In this document: in pieces, positions 35,656 through 46,620 of the stretch
How positions within the stretch are numbered: position 1 is the stretch's first letter
Layout: each line of letters starts with the position of its first letter
NCBI GenBank assembly: GCA_027924585.1
Contig: BSBM01000643.1
Coordinates: 19,827,001-19,891,000, forward strand
Length of the DNA stretch: 64,000 bases
Direction: 5' to 3'
DNA from: Larix kaempferi
Lineage: Eukaryota > Streptophyta > Pinopsida > Pinales > Pinaceae
Notes under the pieces: model-generated
The model's database searches: none
What the model saw: the letters and a program-made list of their open reading frames with translations, nothing else
What the model was told of the DNA's origin: nothing
Made by a program: the position numbers and the translations under genes

Positions 35656-36103
35656 TGTTAGGATATTTAGACACTTAGGAGTTAGTTAAGATCAACTTGT
35701 GTAATAGATCCGTTAGGTAAAGTGTATTTCTTTAGTATGCATTTGTAAATACTTAATCCGACGGTCACGATATGTTCCCGACATAGAGTGATCCGACAAC
35801 TCAATTTCTCTTAGATCATACCTACCATTGATCCGTGGCTTAACACCCGATTGGTCCATGATCTCTATTTAAAGAGCATGGAGGGTCATTGAAAAGTTGA
35901 TCGATTATGAGAAGCTCATTTGTAACTTTCTTTCTTTGCATAATAAATTGTCCCATAGAAGCTATTTGGCCAGGGCCGTGGAGTGTTTCCCTCACGAGGG
36001 TTTAAACCACGTCAAAACATCGGTGTATCGATTTGTGATTTGTTTGTGTGAAGTGGTTGCTCTAGGTGTTCGGTCTTTTTGGAGTACCCTGTGTACCCGA
36101 ACA
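35656..36103 (+). repeat. 5' LTR of the 35656-41437 Copia
   Basis: 448-bp LTR, TGTTAGGATATTTAG to CCCGAACA. A TATTTAAA box at 35866-35873 is the likely core promoter, also present in the 3' LTR at 41200-41207. Confidence 0.95.
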
Positions 36104-36115
36104 TGGTATCAGATC
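36104..36115 (+). other. Primer binding site
   Basis: TGGTATCAGATC directly after the LTR, a tRNA-iMet primer site with two late mismatches to the usual form. Confidence 0.9.
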
Positions 36116-37224
36116 TTTTATGAAGAGCTGCTTTTGGTTATGATCTAGATCTTGAACTGTTGTTGCCGAAACTTGAAAGGGTTTCTGGTTTTGGTATTTC
36201 TTTGCATTTCTGGGCTGTGGGAGGTATTCCATTGCGTCCGGAGTGCCGTTTCCATTGGGAAATAGTTTCCGTTTGATCGAAAACGGTTCCCGGTTGCTTC
36301 AGAAACACGTATTTTATCAGATCTGAAGGTATAATGTTACAGTGACGTTTTTTTTATTTCTGTTTTTAAAATAAAATAAAAATATCTCATATTTCCCAGT
36401 TGCTTTTCCTGTCTGCGTATGCTCTTTTCCGTGCACCTTGTGCGATCTCGGCGAATCAGAAATAGAAAGGGAAATGGTTTTTCTCGGTTGCGTATGCTTT
36501 TTGCCATGCACCTTGTGCGATCTCAGCAAATCAGAAACAGAGAGAAAACGTAGACTTTCCGGGCAAACTAATGAGATATAACCCCACAAGCATGGAAAAG
36601 TTTTTTGTTTTGGTTTATGGTGTGATTTTGCAGAAAAAAAAGGCAAGCATGGAAACCGAGCAAGAAGAGTAAAAAAAGAAAAAGAAAAAGGCCCCTTCCT
36701 CATTTCCATATTTTACATACCTTTTAATCTAGCTCACTTGGTTCAAAGTTGTTTTATTCCTTAATAGGTCTTGATTTCAAGTCTTAGGAAGTTACTTTTA
36801 AAAGAAAAAGTGCATGCAATTTCTATTTTCAAGTTACTTTATTGTAAAAGTGCATCTCACTTAAATAATAAAAAATAAAAATAAAAAGTGAGTCAATTAA
36901 GTTCTTTTTTATTGTTGCACTATTAAAAGTAACATCATTGTAAAAGTGAAATCACTTATTTTATAAAAGTGATTCACCTAAAGCAATTTTCTTATAAAGT
37001 GATTGTCAAAGGTTCATCTTGGGAAGAGGGGGTCCTTTTTTTTAGCTGGTCATTCTCTATCTGCCACGTCACTATTGAGGACATCTTCAACTTTCTCTTT
37101 GTTCAAGCATAACTTCATCATACAGAGTCAATTTTCAGTGCTGTTTTTTTTTAAACTGCCTATTTTTTTGAGTTTTTCGCATCCAGACTATTGGTTTCTG
37201 TTTTTATAGCCATTAATTTGCAGT
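36116..37224 (+). other. Untranslated leader of Copia element
   Basis: About 1.1 kb without coding signature. It contains a ~75-bp direct duplication (units anchored at GCGTATGCT, 36415 and 36490, with GTGCACCTTGTGCGATCTC) and an AT-rich part with recurring AAAGTGA/TAAAAGTG phrases at 36790-36990. Open frames on the minus strand here are artefacts of the duplication. Confidence 0.6.
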
Positions 37225-38056
37225 ATGGCCGCCCCTTGTGATATTCTACTTACTAATTCGAACTATTTCTCATGGAAATCTCGTATGGAGGATGTTCTAC
37301 GAAGTAGGGGACTTTTCAGAATTACCTCAGGGAAAGAAACAAAACCCACTGATGATGACAAGAAAATAAAATGGGCAAATAGATGCGACGAAGCTCGTGG
37401 ATTGATTGGGATGTCAATCTCTACTAATTTGCGATTCCACATATCTGGAATTGATGAACCTGATGCTGCTTGGGACAAGTTGGAATCCGTGTTTGGTAAA
37501 CACAATGAAATTCAAGGTCACCAACTCGAAAATGAGTTGATTTCTTTAAATCCAAGTGATTTTTCATGCATACAAGATTATTTATCTAAGTACAAAACTC
37601 TTAAGCTCTTATGTGAAGAATGCAAGATTAAGAGGGAAGACAAACAATGCATTTATCATATTCTTTCCAAACTTCGACCTGCATATTCTATCAAGAGCCT
37701 AGTCTTGAATCATTTTGTGATTCATTGATTAGAGAGCAAGATAAACTCATCTATCTTGGAATAATTAACAATGCAGATACATCTGAGAAAGCCTTATTGT
37801 CCCAACATAAAGAAAAGTCCAAGCCTCCTAAGAAACAAAATTTTCGCAATAATAAGTCAAACAAGGGTCCCAAACCCTCTCAATCAACTCCTTCTTTAAA
37901 AAATGACAAAGGATCCAAGCCAAAATGCAAGAAGACTGAGCATCATTGCAACTATTGCAGGGAAGATAATCATGATGAATCTAAGTGTTTCAAGAAGATG
38001 ACATCCTTGGAAGCAGCAATGAAGAAGCACCACATCAGCCTAGATCCGCCTTCAGA
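37225..38056 (+). pseudogene. Copia gag
   Basis: Starts at ATG 37225 (MAAPCDILLTNSNYFSWKSRM, a typical Copia gag opening) and continues as the UBN2-type domain (DEPDAAWDKLESVFG, LISLNPSDF, YLSKYKTLKLLCEEC). A frameshift near 37700 moves the reading to the next frame. There a lysine-rich region and the knuckle CNYCREDNHDESKC (CX2CX4HX4C, near 37950-37990) follow. Gag forms the particle and binds element RNA. After the knuckle the frame changes again before protease. Confidence 0.92.
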
Positions 38057-38440
38057 ATCTACCTCTCATGGACATGCACTTTGTGCTTCTGGTTTTATTA
38101 TAATACATCTTCTTCTTCTATTTCAAATGAATGGCTCATTGATTCTGGAGCATCTTATCATATGGCTAAGGATCAAGCCATCTTTTCTACTATGCATGAA
38201 TGTAACACCAAACAAATATTTGTTGGTGATGATAGATCTCTAAGTGTTGTAGGAGCTGGAACAGTTCCGGTAGATAATGGTCATTTCAGTGATGTACTAT
38301 GTGTTCCAAGAATTTCCTGAAATTTGTTATCAGTCTATCAAATCACTCATTCTGGTGAAGGTAAAACTGTGACGTTTACACCTCACCAAGTTGTAATCAA
38401 GGATTTTAAAGATCCTCAATAGGTCCTAGCTACCAGAATT
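38057..38440 (+). pseudogene. Copia protease
   Basis: The frame of 37985-38320 shows WLIDSGASYHMAKD, the aspartic protease active site (DSG) with the usual Copia context, then DNGHFSDVLCVP. A TGA follows near 38320 and a TAG near 38420 interrupts before the integrase region. The enzyme would process the gag-pol polyprotein. Confidence 0.9.
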
Positions 38441-39459
38441 GTTGATGATATTACTAGGTTGTACAAATTTAACAACTTTGGGTCATCACCTTTTCCTTCA
38501 GTTTTTATTGCTCATAGTGATAACTTGAGCAAACTTTGGCATGAGCGATTTGGTCACTTAAATTATCACTCATTGCAACAACTATGTAAAGACAATATGG
38601 TGACAGGTCTTCCGATGGTATCTTGCAGGGATGGTGTTTGTTCCGGTTGTGTACTCGGAAAACATCACCGAGACAGTTTTGACAAACGTGCCTCTTGGCA
38701 CGCCTCGGTTCCCTTGGAGCTTGTGCATAGTGACTTGTGTGGTCCTCTTCCATCTGCTTCCTTTTCTGGTTTCAAATATTTCTTAACTTTTATTGATGAT
38801 TACACCAGACGCACTTGGGTTTATTTCCTAAAACTTAAGAGTGAATTATTTAACATGTTCTTGGTCTACAAGGCCCTTGTTGAAAAATAATCTGGTCATC
38901 AAATTATTAAGTTAAGATCTGACAATGGAGGAGAATATGTTAGCAAAAAGTTCACTACTTTCTGCACTGAATAAGGAATCCAACAACAAAACACTGTTCC
39001 ATATACACCACAACAAAACGGTGTAGCTGAATGGAAGAACCACACTTTAAAAGAAATGGCTAATTGTATGATCCAATCCAAGGGACTAAGTCTTCAATTT
39101 TGGGTTAAAGCCATTAATTGTGCAAATTACATAGTTAATCACACCCCCACTAAAGCAATACAAGGTATCACACCAGAAGAAGCATGGAGTAAAATTAAAC
39201 CAAATGTAAGTCACTTCTGTGTGTTTGGTAGTGAAGCATGGGCTCACATTCCGGATGAAAAACGAAAAGCATTGCAGCCTAAAAGTGAAAAGTGCATATT
39301 TGTTGGATATTCTGAAGATGTAAATGGTTATAGACTTCTTCAACCACATTCTCATGATTTAATTATTATAAGAGATGTTAAATTTGATGAAAATCTCTTG
39401 GCCTGCAAGCCTAACTCGACGATTGTGCCATCTTTGGCCTGCGAGCTTGATGTTCCTTA
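38441..39459 (+). pseudogene. Copia integrase
   Basis: The pre-integrase zinc-binding part reads KLWHERFGHLNYHSLQQL and CSGCVLGKHH. The core follows with HSDLCGPL (first Asp), FIDDYTRRTWVYFLK, RSDNGGEY (second Asp) and QQNGVAEWKN (where the catalytic Glu precedes a Trp-Lys instead of the usual Arg-x-N). The C-terminal part is GSEAWAHIPDEKR, CIFVGYSEDVNGYRL and VKFDEN. In-frame stops are at 38888, about 38970 and 39458. The protein would insert the DNA copy. Confidence 0.93.
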
Positions 39460-40390
39460 ATGGCGAACGATACTTGGAATCTTGTACCTCTTCCAAAAGG
39501 AAGAAAACTTGTTAGATGTAAATGGGTCTATAGAACTAAGTATGCATTAGATGGAAGTGTTGAAAGACTTAAGGCAAGGTTAGGTGCCAAAGGTTTTTCC
39601 CAAGTTGAAGGGATTGACTACAATGAAACCTTTGCTCCTGTCGCAAAAATGAACTCCACCCGCCTTGTTCTTTCTCTTGTAGCCTTACATAACTGGGAAG
39701 TCCATCAAATGGATTTCAAGTCTGCCTTCTTACATGGAACAACCTCCTGGATATGTTCAGAATAACTCTAGCCTTGTCTGCCGCCTTAAGAAATCCTTAT
39801 ATGGCCTTAAGCAAGCTCCTAGAGCTTGGTATGCCAAAATGGATAGCTTTCTCCTTGACACTGGTTTTCCTAGATGCCATTCTGACCCCGATGTCTATAC
39901 CAAGAAAGTAGGAAACCATCTCATCATACTTGTTCTATATGTTTATGACCTTATTCTTACTGGTAGTGACCCTAAGCTTATAACCCATGTGAAATCCAGT
40001 CTTAAGCAAAATTTTGAAATGTCAGACTTAGGACATTTGCATTATTTTCTTGGTTTCCAAGTCCTACAAACCAAAGAAGGAATTTTTCTTTCTCAGTCTA
40101 AGTATGCTTGTGACCTTCTTTGTCGCTTTCACATGGAAGATTGTACACCTGCCCCTTCTTAATTCCAGTCTGGAATCAAACTTTCTGCCACTTGTACTTC
40201 ACCTGAAGTAGATGCCACCTTGTATCATCAGCTTGTTGGTAGTCTCTTATACTTGACTCATTCCCGTCCTGACCTTTCCTTTGCCGTTGGTCGTGTTTCC
40301 CATTATATGCAAACACCTCATGAAAGTCATTGAAAAGTAGCTAAAAGAATACTTCGATATATTCGAGGTACAATTCAGTTTGGGATTCAT
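39460..40390 (+). pseudogene. Copia reverse transcriptase with altered active site
   Basis: Opens with NDTWNLVPLPKGRKLVRCKW, KGFSQVEGIDYNETFAPV and HQMDFKSAFLHG (first catalytic Asp). A frameshift near 39740 leads to LKKSLYGLKQAPRAWYAK. The catalytic box reads LVLYVYDLILTG, where the second position of YVDD is Tyr instead of Asp. This should abolish polymerase activity. FEMSDLGHLHYFLG and the thumb follow, with stops near 40160 and 40333. Confidence 0.93.
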
Positions 40391-40872
40391 TACAGTACAG
40401 GGGGGAAACCTTTGTTGGTTGGTTTCACTGATTCAGATTGGGCTGGCGATCCTGATGATCGAAAGTCTACAGTAGGTTATGTTTTCAGTCTGGGATCTGG
40501 GCCTGTCACTTGGGCTTGCAAGAAACAACAAGCTCTTGCTCTTTCTTCAGCAGAGGCAGAATATCGAGCCGCAGTTAATGCCAGTCAGGAAGCTTTATGG
40601 ATTCGCCAGATCCTTTCAGAGTTTGGATTCGAGCAGCAGCAGCCTACTCCACTTTGGTGCGACAATCAAAGTGCCATCAAGATTTCCAAAGATCTAATCC
40701 TACATCAATGCAGCAAACACATTGAGATACATATGCACTTCATCAGAAATCTTGTTCATGATCGTGTTCTTGAAGTGCTCTTTTGTCCTACAGATGATCA
40801 AGTTGCAGACATCTTCACCAAGTCTCTTATAGAAGCAAAATTTTCTAAACTTCGATCTATGTTAGGAGTTTA
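40391..40872 (+). pseudogene. Copia RNase H
   Basis: The open frame 40412-40873 shows GFTDSDWAGDPDDRKSTVGY (catalytic Asp), LSSAEAEYRA (Glu), WCDNQSAIKIS (Asp), and HIEIHMHFIRNLVHD with PTDDQVADIFTKSL, the complete Copia RNase H ending. It removes RNA from the hybrid. This domain alone appears intact, ending with a stop just before the purine tract. Confidence 0.94.
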
Positions 40873-40979
40873 GGAACTTGTCATTATGGGGGGATATGAT
40901 CTAATGCCTCCTTCCTTCTCCTAATAGTTTCACTTTTGTAAATCCTTCAATCCTATCCCAAGTTGTTCTTAAGGGGGGA

Positions 40980-41437
40980 TGTTAGGATATTTAGACACTT
41001 AGGAGTTAGTTAAGATCAACTTGTGTAATAGATCTGTTAGGTAAAGTGTGTTTCTTTAGTATGCATTAGTATGCATTTGTAAATACTTAATCCGATGGTC
41101 ACGATATGTTCTCGACATAGAGTGATCCGATGGCTCAACTTCTCTTAGATCATACCTACCCTTGATCCGTGGCTTAACACCCGAATGGTCCATGATCTCT
41201 ATTTAAAGAGCATGGAGGGTCATTGGAAAGTTGATCGATCATGAGAAGCTCATTTGTAACTTTATTTCTTTGCATAATAAATTGTCCCGTAGAAGCTATT
41301 TGGCCGGGGCCGTGGAGTGTTTCCCTCACGAGGGTTTAAACCACGTCAAAACATCGGTGTATTGATCTGTGATCTGTTTGTGTGAAGTGGTTGCTCTAGG
41401 TGTTCAGTCTTTTGGGAGTACCATGTGTACCAAAACA
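40980..41437 (+). repeat. 3' LTR of the 35656-41437 Copia
   Basis: 458 bp, TGTTAGGATATTTAG to CCAAAACA. It has an extra ~10-bp GTATGCATTA repeat compared with the 5' LTR. TATTTAAA is at 41200-41207. Confidence 0.95.
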
Positions 41438-41442
41438 TGATG

Positions 41443-43129
41443 ATCATGATATGATTTCATGCCATGCAAAAATATCTTCTATGATAATGATATGCTACTT
41501 GATGTTGTATTTTGTTGCTTCTACATGATTAGGCATATGGTTATTTTGATGAGTATGTAGCATCAGTCATAGGTTGGCGTAGTGAAGTATTTTTTATTTA
41601 TTTATCTACCATGGACCAAGATGACCCTTGGTTTTGTAACAATTATTTCCCCTTCTCCGGTTTCATAATTGATCATATCCATTAACCATAATCATTTCAA
41701 CTTTGATTCTACATCCTTATGGTTAATTGACTTGATGAAATATTGATCTCCTCCTATGTATCCCCTTCACCATAAGTGTCTCCATGGTTTCCTTGTGTTT
41801 TGGACCTACTTATGTTGTAGTGAATCCTCAGTACAAGGTGCTTTCAGGTAGATCCTTGTGGCTAGCTATCAATAGTTAGGAAGAACTACCATTGAGCAAT
41901 GTTTCCCCTTAGATAAAAAACAAGAAGGTCATTCCCTAATATGCCTAAAAAAGGGCACATGAAGACAAATTCCAAGACCAAGAATCTTGTTCTAGAAGCT
42001 GGAGAAGAAAGAAAAATTAGTACCAGCTCCTAAAAGAATCAATAGAGACCGGGAAAATTACAAAAATAAGCAATCAAAAGAAAGAAAAATAAAATAATGC
42101 AAGGCTCACTTACATATGCCTTAAATAAAAATCAAGGCTTAGGTATCCTCATCAAAAGTACAAGAAGAAAAGATAGTAGTCAAAAGAAAAAGAAAAGAAT
42201 AAAGGGGAATCTCATGGCTAAGGCTAAAGCTAGAAACACCTCATAACAAAATCCCTTGTTGAGACACATCCCTATTGTTTGTATTTTGGTGAATATTACA
42301 AAAGCACCCTTATCCCCATATCTTGAGTCGTTTAATTGATTAAAAACCATTTCACTTTTCTAACTTTGGTCAAGAGTCAATTATCTCCACTCCGAAGAAG
42401 AAATAATTGTTGCAAATAAGTAGATGTTATTATGGTTATGATATGTTTATAAACCATTTATCTCATGAATCTAGTGAATATACTTATGAGGTATATAATC
42501 ATGTTTACATGAGCTATGTTATATGATGACTCACACTTATGATCAATTGCATGTATCCATTACACTTTGACTTGTAATACAACATCATTTCAGAGTTTTA
42601 GAGCTTCAAATGCATCATCATATGTTCTTCAAATGTTTACAATGGTTCCAGTATTTGGTTAGAAAGTTTGACCAAGTTTGACTTTTTCAACCATTTGACT
42701 TGGTCAATAAGACTGTTTGACTAGTCAATAGGACCAGACAACATGTCTCGTACAGGTGACACTCTAATTTGTTAGATACTTTTGCTTTGTAAGCCTTATA
42801 GAAAAATTTCTCCTTGGTTTATGCTATTTTTGGAATAATTGGCTTTAGTTAAGGTTTTTCCATGAGTTTTGATTTAAAAAAGCCTCAGTCTAGAGTTAAT
42901 TATTTGGAGCATAGTGTTTTAGGCATTTCCAGGGCAATTTGAGCATGGATTTTGGTGTGTTTAATCTTTAGATATTATGAGGACTCATCATGAGCAATTT
43001 CCCTTCTTGGTTCACGAGGATTCATCAATTTTAAAGTAATAGCATTTAATTAAGGCTTTTCCTAAGGTTTTGATTTAAAAAATACCTAAGTATGGTTTGA
43101 TTAATTAATTAAACTATAAAGGGATATTA
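41443..43129. other. Unassigned sequence
   Basis: No gene recognised. Two diverged copies of a segment (TTAATTAAGGCTTTTCC then GAGTTTTGATTTAAAAAA-like text) lie near 42850 and 43050, about 200 bp apart. Possibly old LTR or repeat sequence. Confidence 0.4.
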
Positions 43130-44260
43130 TTTTGATGATTTGGCATAGTGACTCATCTCCAAAGACTATGAGGAAGCTTCTTTGCTTCCAAGTGATTACA
43201 TGGCATCCTTTGGGCGCACTCAAGAAGGTCAAATTTGACCAAGGAGGATGCATTCCAAAGAGGGGAGAATTAGCTAAGGAAGATACATTGCATGTAGTCA
43301 TTTGATTCTCTGCTACTTTGCATTAACATGGTCTATCTTAGCAAGAACATATTATACAACTTGACGAGAACTTTATACTCAATATGAAAACTCTAGCTAT
43401 AAAAACCCGTATTTTTGCATAAAAAAAATCATCTAATCGAAAAGTGGTGTTACTAGTAGCATCCTTTTTTTGAGGACTAAAATTACAACTTTTTTGAAAC
43501 CTCGACCAACCATGGTCGGTTCTAGTGCAATCAAAACCATAAATTGAGCTCAAAATGAAAAAAGGTTCTCATAGAATCACCCTCATTTTTATTTGGAATT
43601 AAAATTGCATCTTGTTTGAAGTCCTAGCCTTATTGCCCAATGTCGCTACAATGAAAACCATAAAATTATGCTTTTGGAATTGTCCAAAATCACCATGGCA
43701 CCCCTAGTTTTATTTCTAAGGCTAAAATTACAACATGTTTGAAACTACACTCCTAACAATCAACACCGGTACAATGAAAATACCAAAATCAACTCCCAAA
43801 TCGAAAAGAAATGCTACCAGTAACACCAATTTCTTTAGTAAAATTAAACTTACAAACATTTGGAATCCATGACATAAAAGATATTTAATTTTTTTTTAAA
43901 TCACTATAAAAATCGATAAAAATAGACAAAATTGGTTTAAGAAAATCTAAACTTTTACAAATAAAATAAATTTAAAAATTTAAAATAATAATAATAATAG
44001 ACGACATTATAAAAAATAAGTAAAAATTAAAATTAAAAACATTATAAAAAGTAAAGTAAAACATTATAAAAACAAGAAATAAAATCAAACATAAAAAATA
44101 AAATAAAAAATGAAACATTAATTAAAAAAACTTTAAAGTAAAATCAAGCATTTGGGAAATAAAATAAAACATTAATTAAAAAAACTTTAAAGTAAAATCA
44201 AGCATTAGGAAAATAAAATAAAACATTAAAGGTCAAGCATTCAGAAAATAAAATTAAAAA
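43130..44260. repeat. Left arm of a long diverged inverted repeat
   Basis: From about 43345 to 44160 this region matches the reverse complement of 60845-61655 over its length, around three-quarters identity by eye. Weaker similarity goes out to about 43130 and 61800. The arm itself contains about three tandem ~120-bp units starting TAAAATTACA and ending before the next, plus an A-rich part with a 60-bp direct duplication (AAACATTAATTAAAAAAACT at about 44113 and 44173). No coding potential. Confidence 0.75.
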
Positions 44261-44284
44261 GTAGAGGGAGGGGACACGTGGGTT

Positions 44285-44447
44285 GGAAAGGAGGGTGAGA
44301 CTGGGGTAGGAGAGTGAGGAACAAGGGAGGGCGAGCTCATAGAGTGGGGTTGGATTGGAGGGGAGGAGAGGGTGAGGAACGAGGGAAGAATCGATTATGG
44401 AATCTTGTCTCCCCTCCCTTTCTACCCCACTTTCCCCCCTCCTTTCC
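44285..44447. repeat. G-rich/C-rich foldback
   Basis: 44285-44309 (GGAAAGGAGGGTGAGACTGG and onward) pairs with 44422-44447 with few mismatches. The intervening sequence is G-rich on the plus strand with many GGGG and GGAGGGG runs. It could form a large hairpin or G-quadruplexes. It sits exactly between the inverted-repeat arm and the TATA-bearing array. Confidence 0.7.
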
Positions 44448-44499
44448 AAGTTCGACGCCCCCTTCCCCCTTCTCTTTTATTACGCCAAAGGCATTCACC

Positions 44500-46100
44500 A
44501 ACAAGAAGCGCTACCTTCCACCTCGAAAATATTCCTCGTCTATAAATCCAATAAAATCCTGCCGCGTGTTTTGTTGCTTTCGCACACGCCGACCAGATCA
44601 CGCCGACCGTCTCGTCGAAATTGTCGAAATTATTTGCATTGCTTTGGCCCTTTCACGCAAACCCCCGTCTGTGTCGCAGTGATTTGCGGACTTCACGCCA
44701 ACTAAAAATCCTGGGATAGATTCCTTGTCTATAAATCCAATCAAATCCTGCCGCGTGTTTTGTCGATTTCGCGCAGGTCGACCAGATCACACTGATCTTT
44801 TTTACATTATTTGCATTCGACTATTAACCATTTTTTTTTAACTAAAGTGACCCAACCATTTCGACTCCCGACCATATCTTACAAAACAAAATTACAAATT
44901 CGTATCAACTTTTTCATATGTTGATCATGTTTACATAGTGAGAATTTCACGGCGACCAATTCTTAACGCTCGACCAACTTGACTATCGACCATATTTTTT
45001 TGCATTATTTTGCCCCTTTCACGCAAAACCCTGTCTGTGTCGAAGCAATTTGATGACTTCACGCCGATTAAAAATCCTGGAATAGATTCCTCGTCTATAA
45101 ATCCAATGGAATCCTGCCACGTGTTTTGCCACTTTCGCGCAAGCCGACCAGATCACGCCGATCTTATTTGCATTATTTGCATTACTTTACCCATTTCACG
45201 AAAACCCACGTCCGTGTTGCACTAATTTGCAGACTTCACGCCGACTAAAATGAATTGTCTATCAATTCGACCACACAGTTAAGAGTCAACCAATTTTTAC
45301 ATGCTCAGAAAGATTCCTCGTCTATAAATCCAATAGAATCATGCCGCGTGTTTTTCCGCTTTCGTGCACGCCAACCAGATCACGCCGACCGTCTCGTCGA
45401 AATTATTTGCATTGATTTGCCCCTTTCACGCAAACCCCCGTCCGTGTCACAACGATTTGCAGACTTGACGCCGATTAAAAATCCTCGGATAGATTCCTCG
45501 TCTATAAATCCAATTGAATCCTGCCGCGTGTTTTGCCGCTTTCGCGCACGCCGACCAGATCACGCCGATCTTATTTGCATTATTTGCATTCGACTGTCGA
45601 CCATTTTTTTAAAGTAAAGTGACCCGACCATTTCGACTCCCGACCATATCTTACAAAACAAAATTACAAATTCATATCAACTGTTTCATATGTCGATCAT
45701 GTTTACACAGTAAGAATTTCACGGCGACCAATTTTTAACGCTTGACGAACTCGACTATTGAACATATTTCTTTGCATTACTTTGCCCCTTTCATGCAAAC
45801 CCCCGTCCGTGTCGCAGCGATTTTTCGAGTTCACGCTGACTAAAAATCCTGAAATAAATTCCTCGTCTATAAATCCAATGGAATCTTGTCGTGTGTTTTG
45901 CCACTTTCACGCAAGCCGAATAGATCACGCCGATCTTATTTGCATTATTTGCATTACTTTACCCGTTTCACGAAAACCCCCGTCCGTGTCGCACTGATTT
46001 GCAGACTTCACGCTGACTAAAACGAAGTGTCTATGAAATTGACTACACAGTTAAAAGTTGACCAATTTTTAAACGCTTGACGAACTCCACTAAAGTGAAT
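44500..46100 (+). repeat. Two-level tandem array with TATA-bearing units
   Basis: Six units contain TCGTCTATAAATCCAAT followed by a CpG-rich segment (CCTGCCGCGTGTTTTGCC, CGCACGCCGACCAGATCACG), TTATTTGCATTATTTGCATT and CACGCAAACCCCCGTCCGTG. TATAAATCC starts at 44541, 44730, 45096, 45323, 45503 and 45868. Spacings of 189, 366, 227, 180 and 365 bp show a higher-order unit of about 775 bp made of three subunits, present twice (about 44541-45322 and 45323-46100). The longer subunits include a CGACC-rich filler. Short open frames across the array are by-products of the repetition. Confidence 0.88.
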
Positions 46101-46620
46101 CAAAATGGTATTATTTGATTTTCAAATATTATTGGAAACAAAATTACAAATTCATATCAACTGTACCAACTCAACTATCGACCAAATTTTCTTAACTAAA
46201 GTGACCCGACCATTTTGATTCTCGACCATTTCTTACAAATATTATCGAAAACAAAATTACACAGTTAATAGTCGATCAATTTTAAAAGGCCCAACCAACT
46301 CCAGTATCGAGCATACTTTTTTAAAAACTAAAGTAAGCCAACCATTTTGACTTCTGACTAACTTTTAAAGGCTCCAACAACTCCACTATTGACCATATTT
46401 TTTTAAAACTAAAGTTACTCGACACAATTAAGAGTCAACCAATTTTTAAAGGATCGACCAACTCGACTATCGACCATATTTTTTATAACACACTTGACCC
46501 AACCATTTTGACTTCCGACCATATGTTAGAAAGTGTTTATCATTTCGACAAAATAGTTAAGAAGTGACCAATTTTTTAAGCCTCGACCAACTCAACTTTC
46601 GACCAAACTCGCCAGCATTT
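46100..46620 (+). repeat. CGACCA-rich repeat filler
   Basis: Repeated phrases such as GACCAACTCGACTATCGACC, AAACTAAAGTGACCCGACCA and TTACAAATTCATATCAACTG recur here, in the longer subunits at 44780-45000 and 45590-45770, and again at 53400-53730. The motif orientation is mostly CGACC on the plus strand. Confidence 0.75.

Larger units (their letters stand above)
35656..41437 (+). mobile_element. Ty1/Copia retrotransposon, nearly full length, inactive
   Basis: 5.8-kb plus-strand element. LTRs are 35656-36103 and 40980-41437, with target duplication TGATG at 35651-35655 and 41438-41442. The primer site TGGTATCAGATC starts at 36104, and a purine tract (AAGGGGGGA) ends at 40979. A long leader (36116-37224) precedes gag. 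Then come protease, integrase, RT and RNase H in Copia order. There are at least three frameshifts and several stops. LTRs are about 95% alike by eye, so the insertion is not recent. Confidence 0.96.

Noticed and set aside
36317-36709. 130-residue minus-strand ORF
   Set aside because: It lies in the leader of the plus-strand Copia, and its internal repeat is just the 75-bp DNA duplication.
43345-44160. Interpreting the inverted arms as LTRs of one element
   Set aside because: LTRs of one element are direct repeats. These are inverted, so they cannot be a pair of one LTR element, although each could belong to a separate one.
44314-45997. Series of plus-strand ORFs with KPPSVSQRF and ESCRVFC phrases
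   Set aside because: They are repeated because the DNA is a tandem array. Frames are short, differ between units and resemble no protein.
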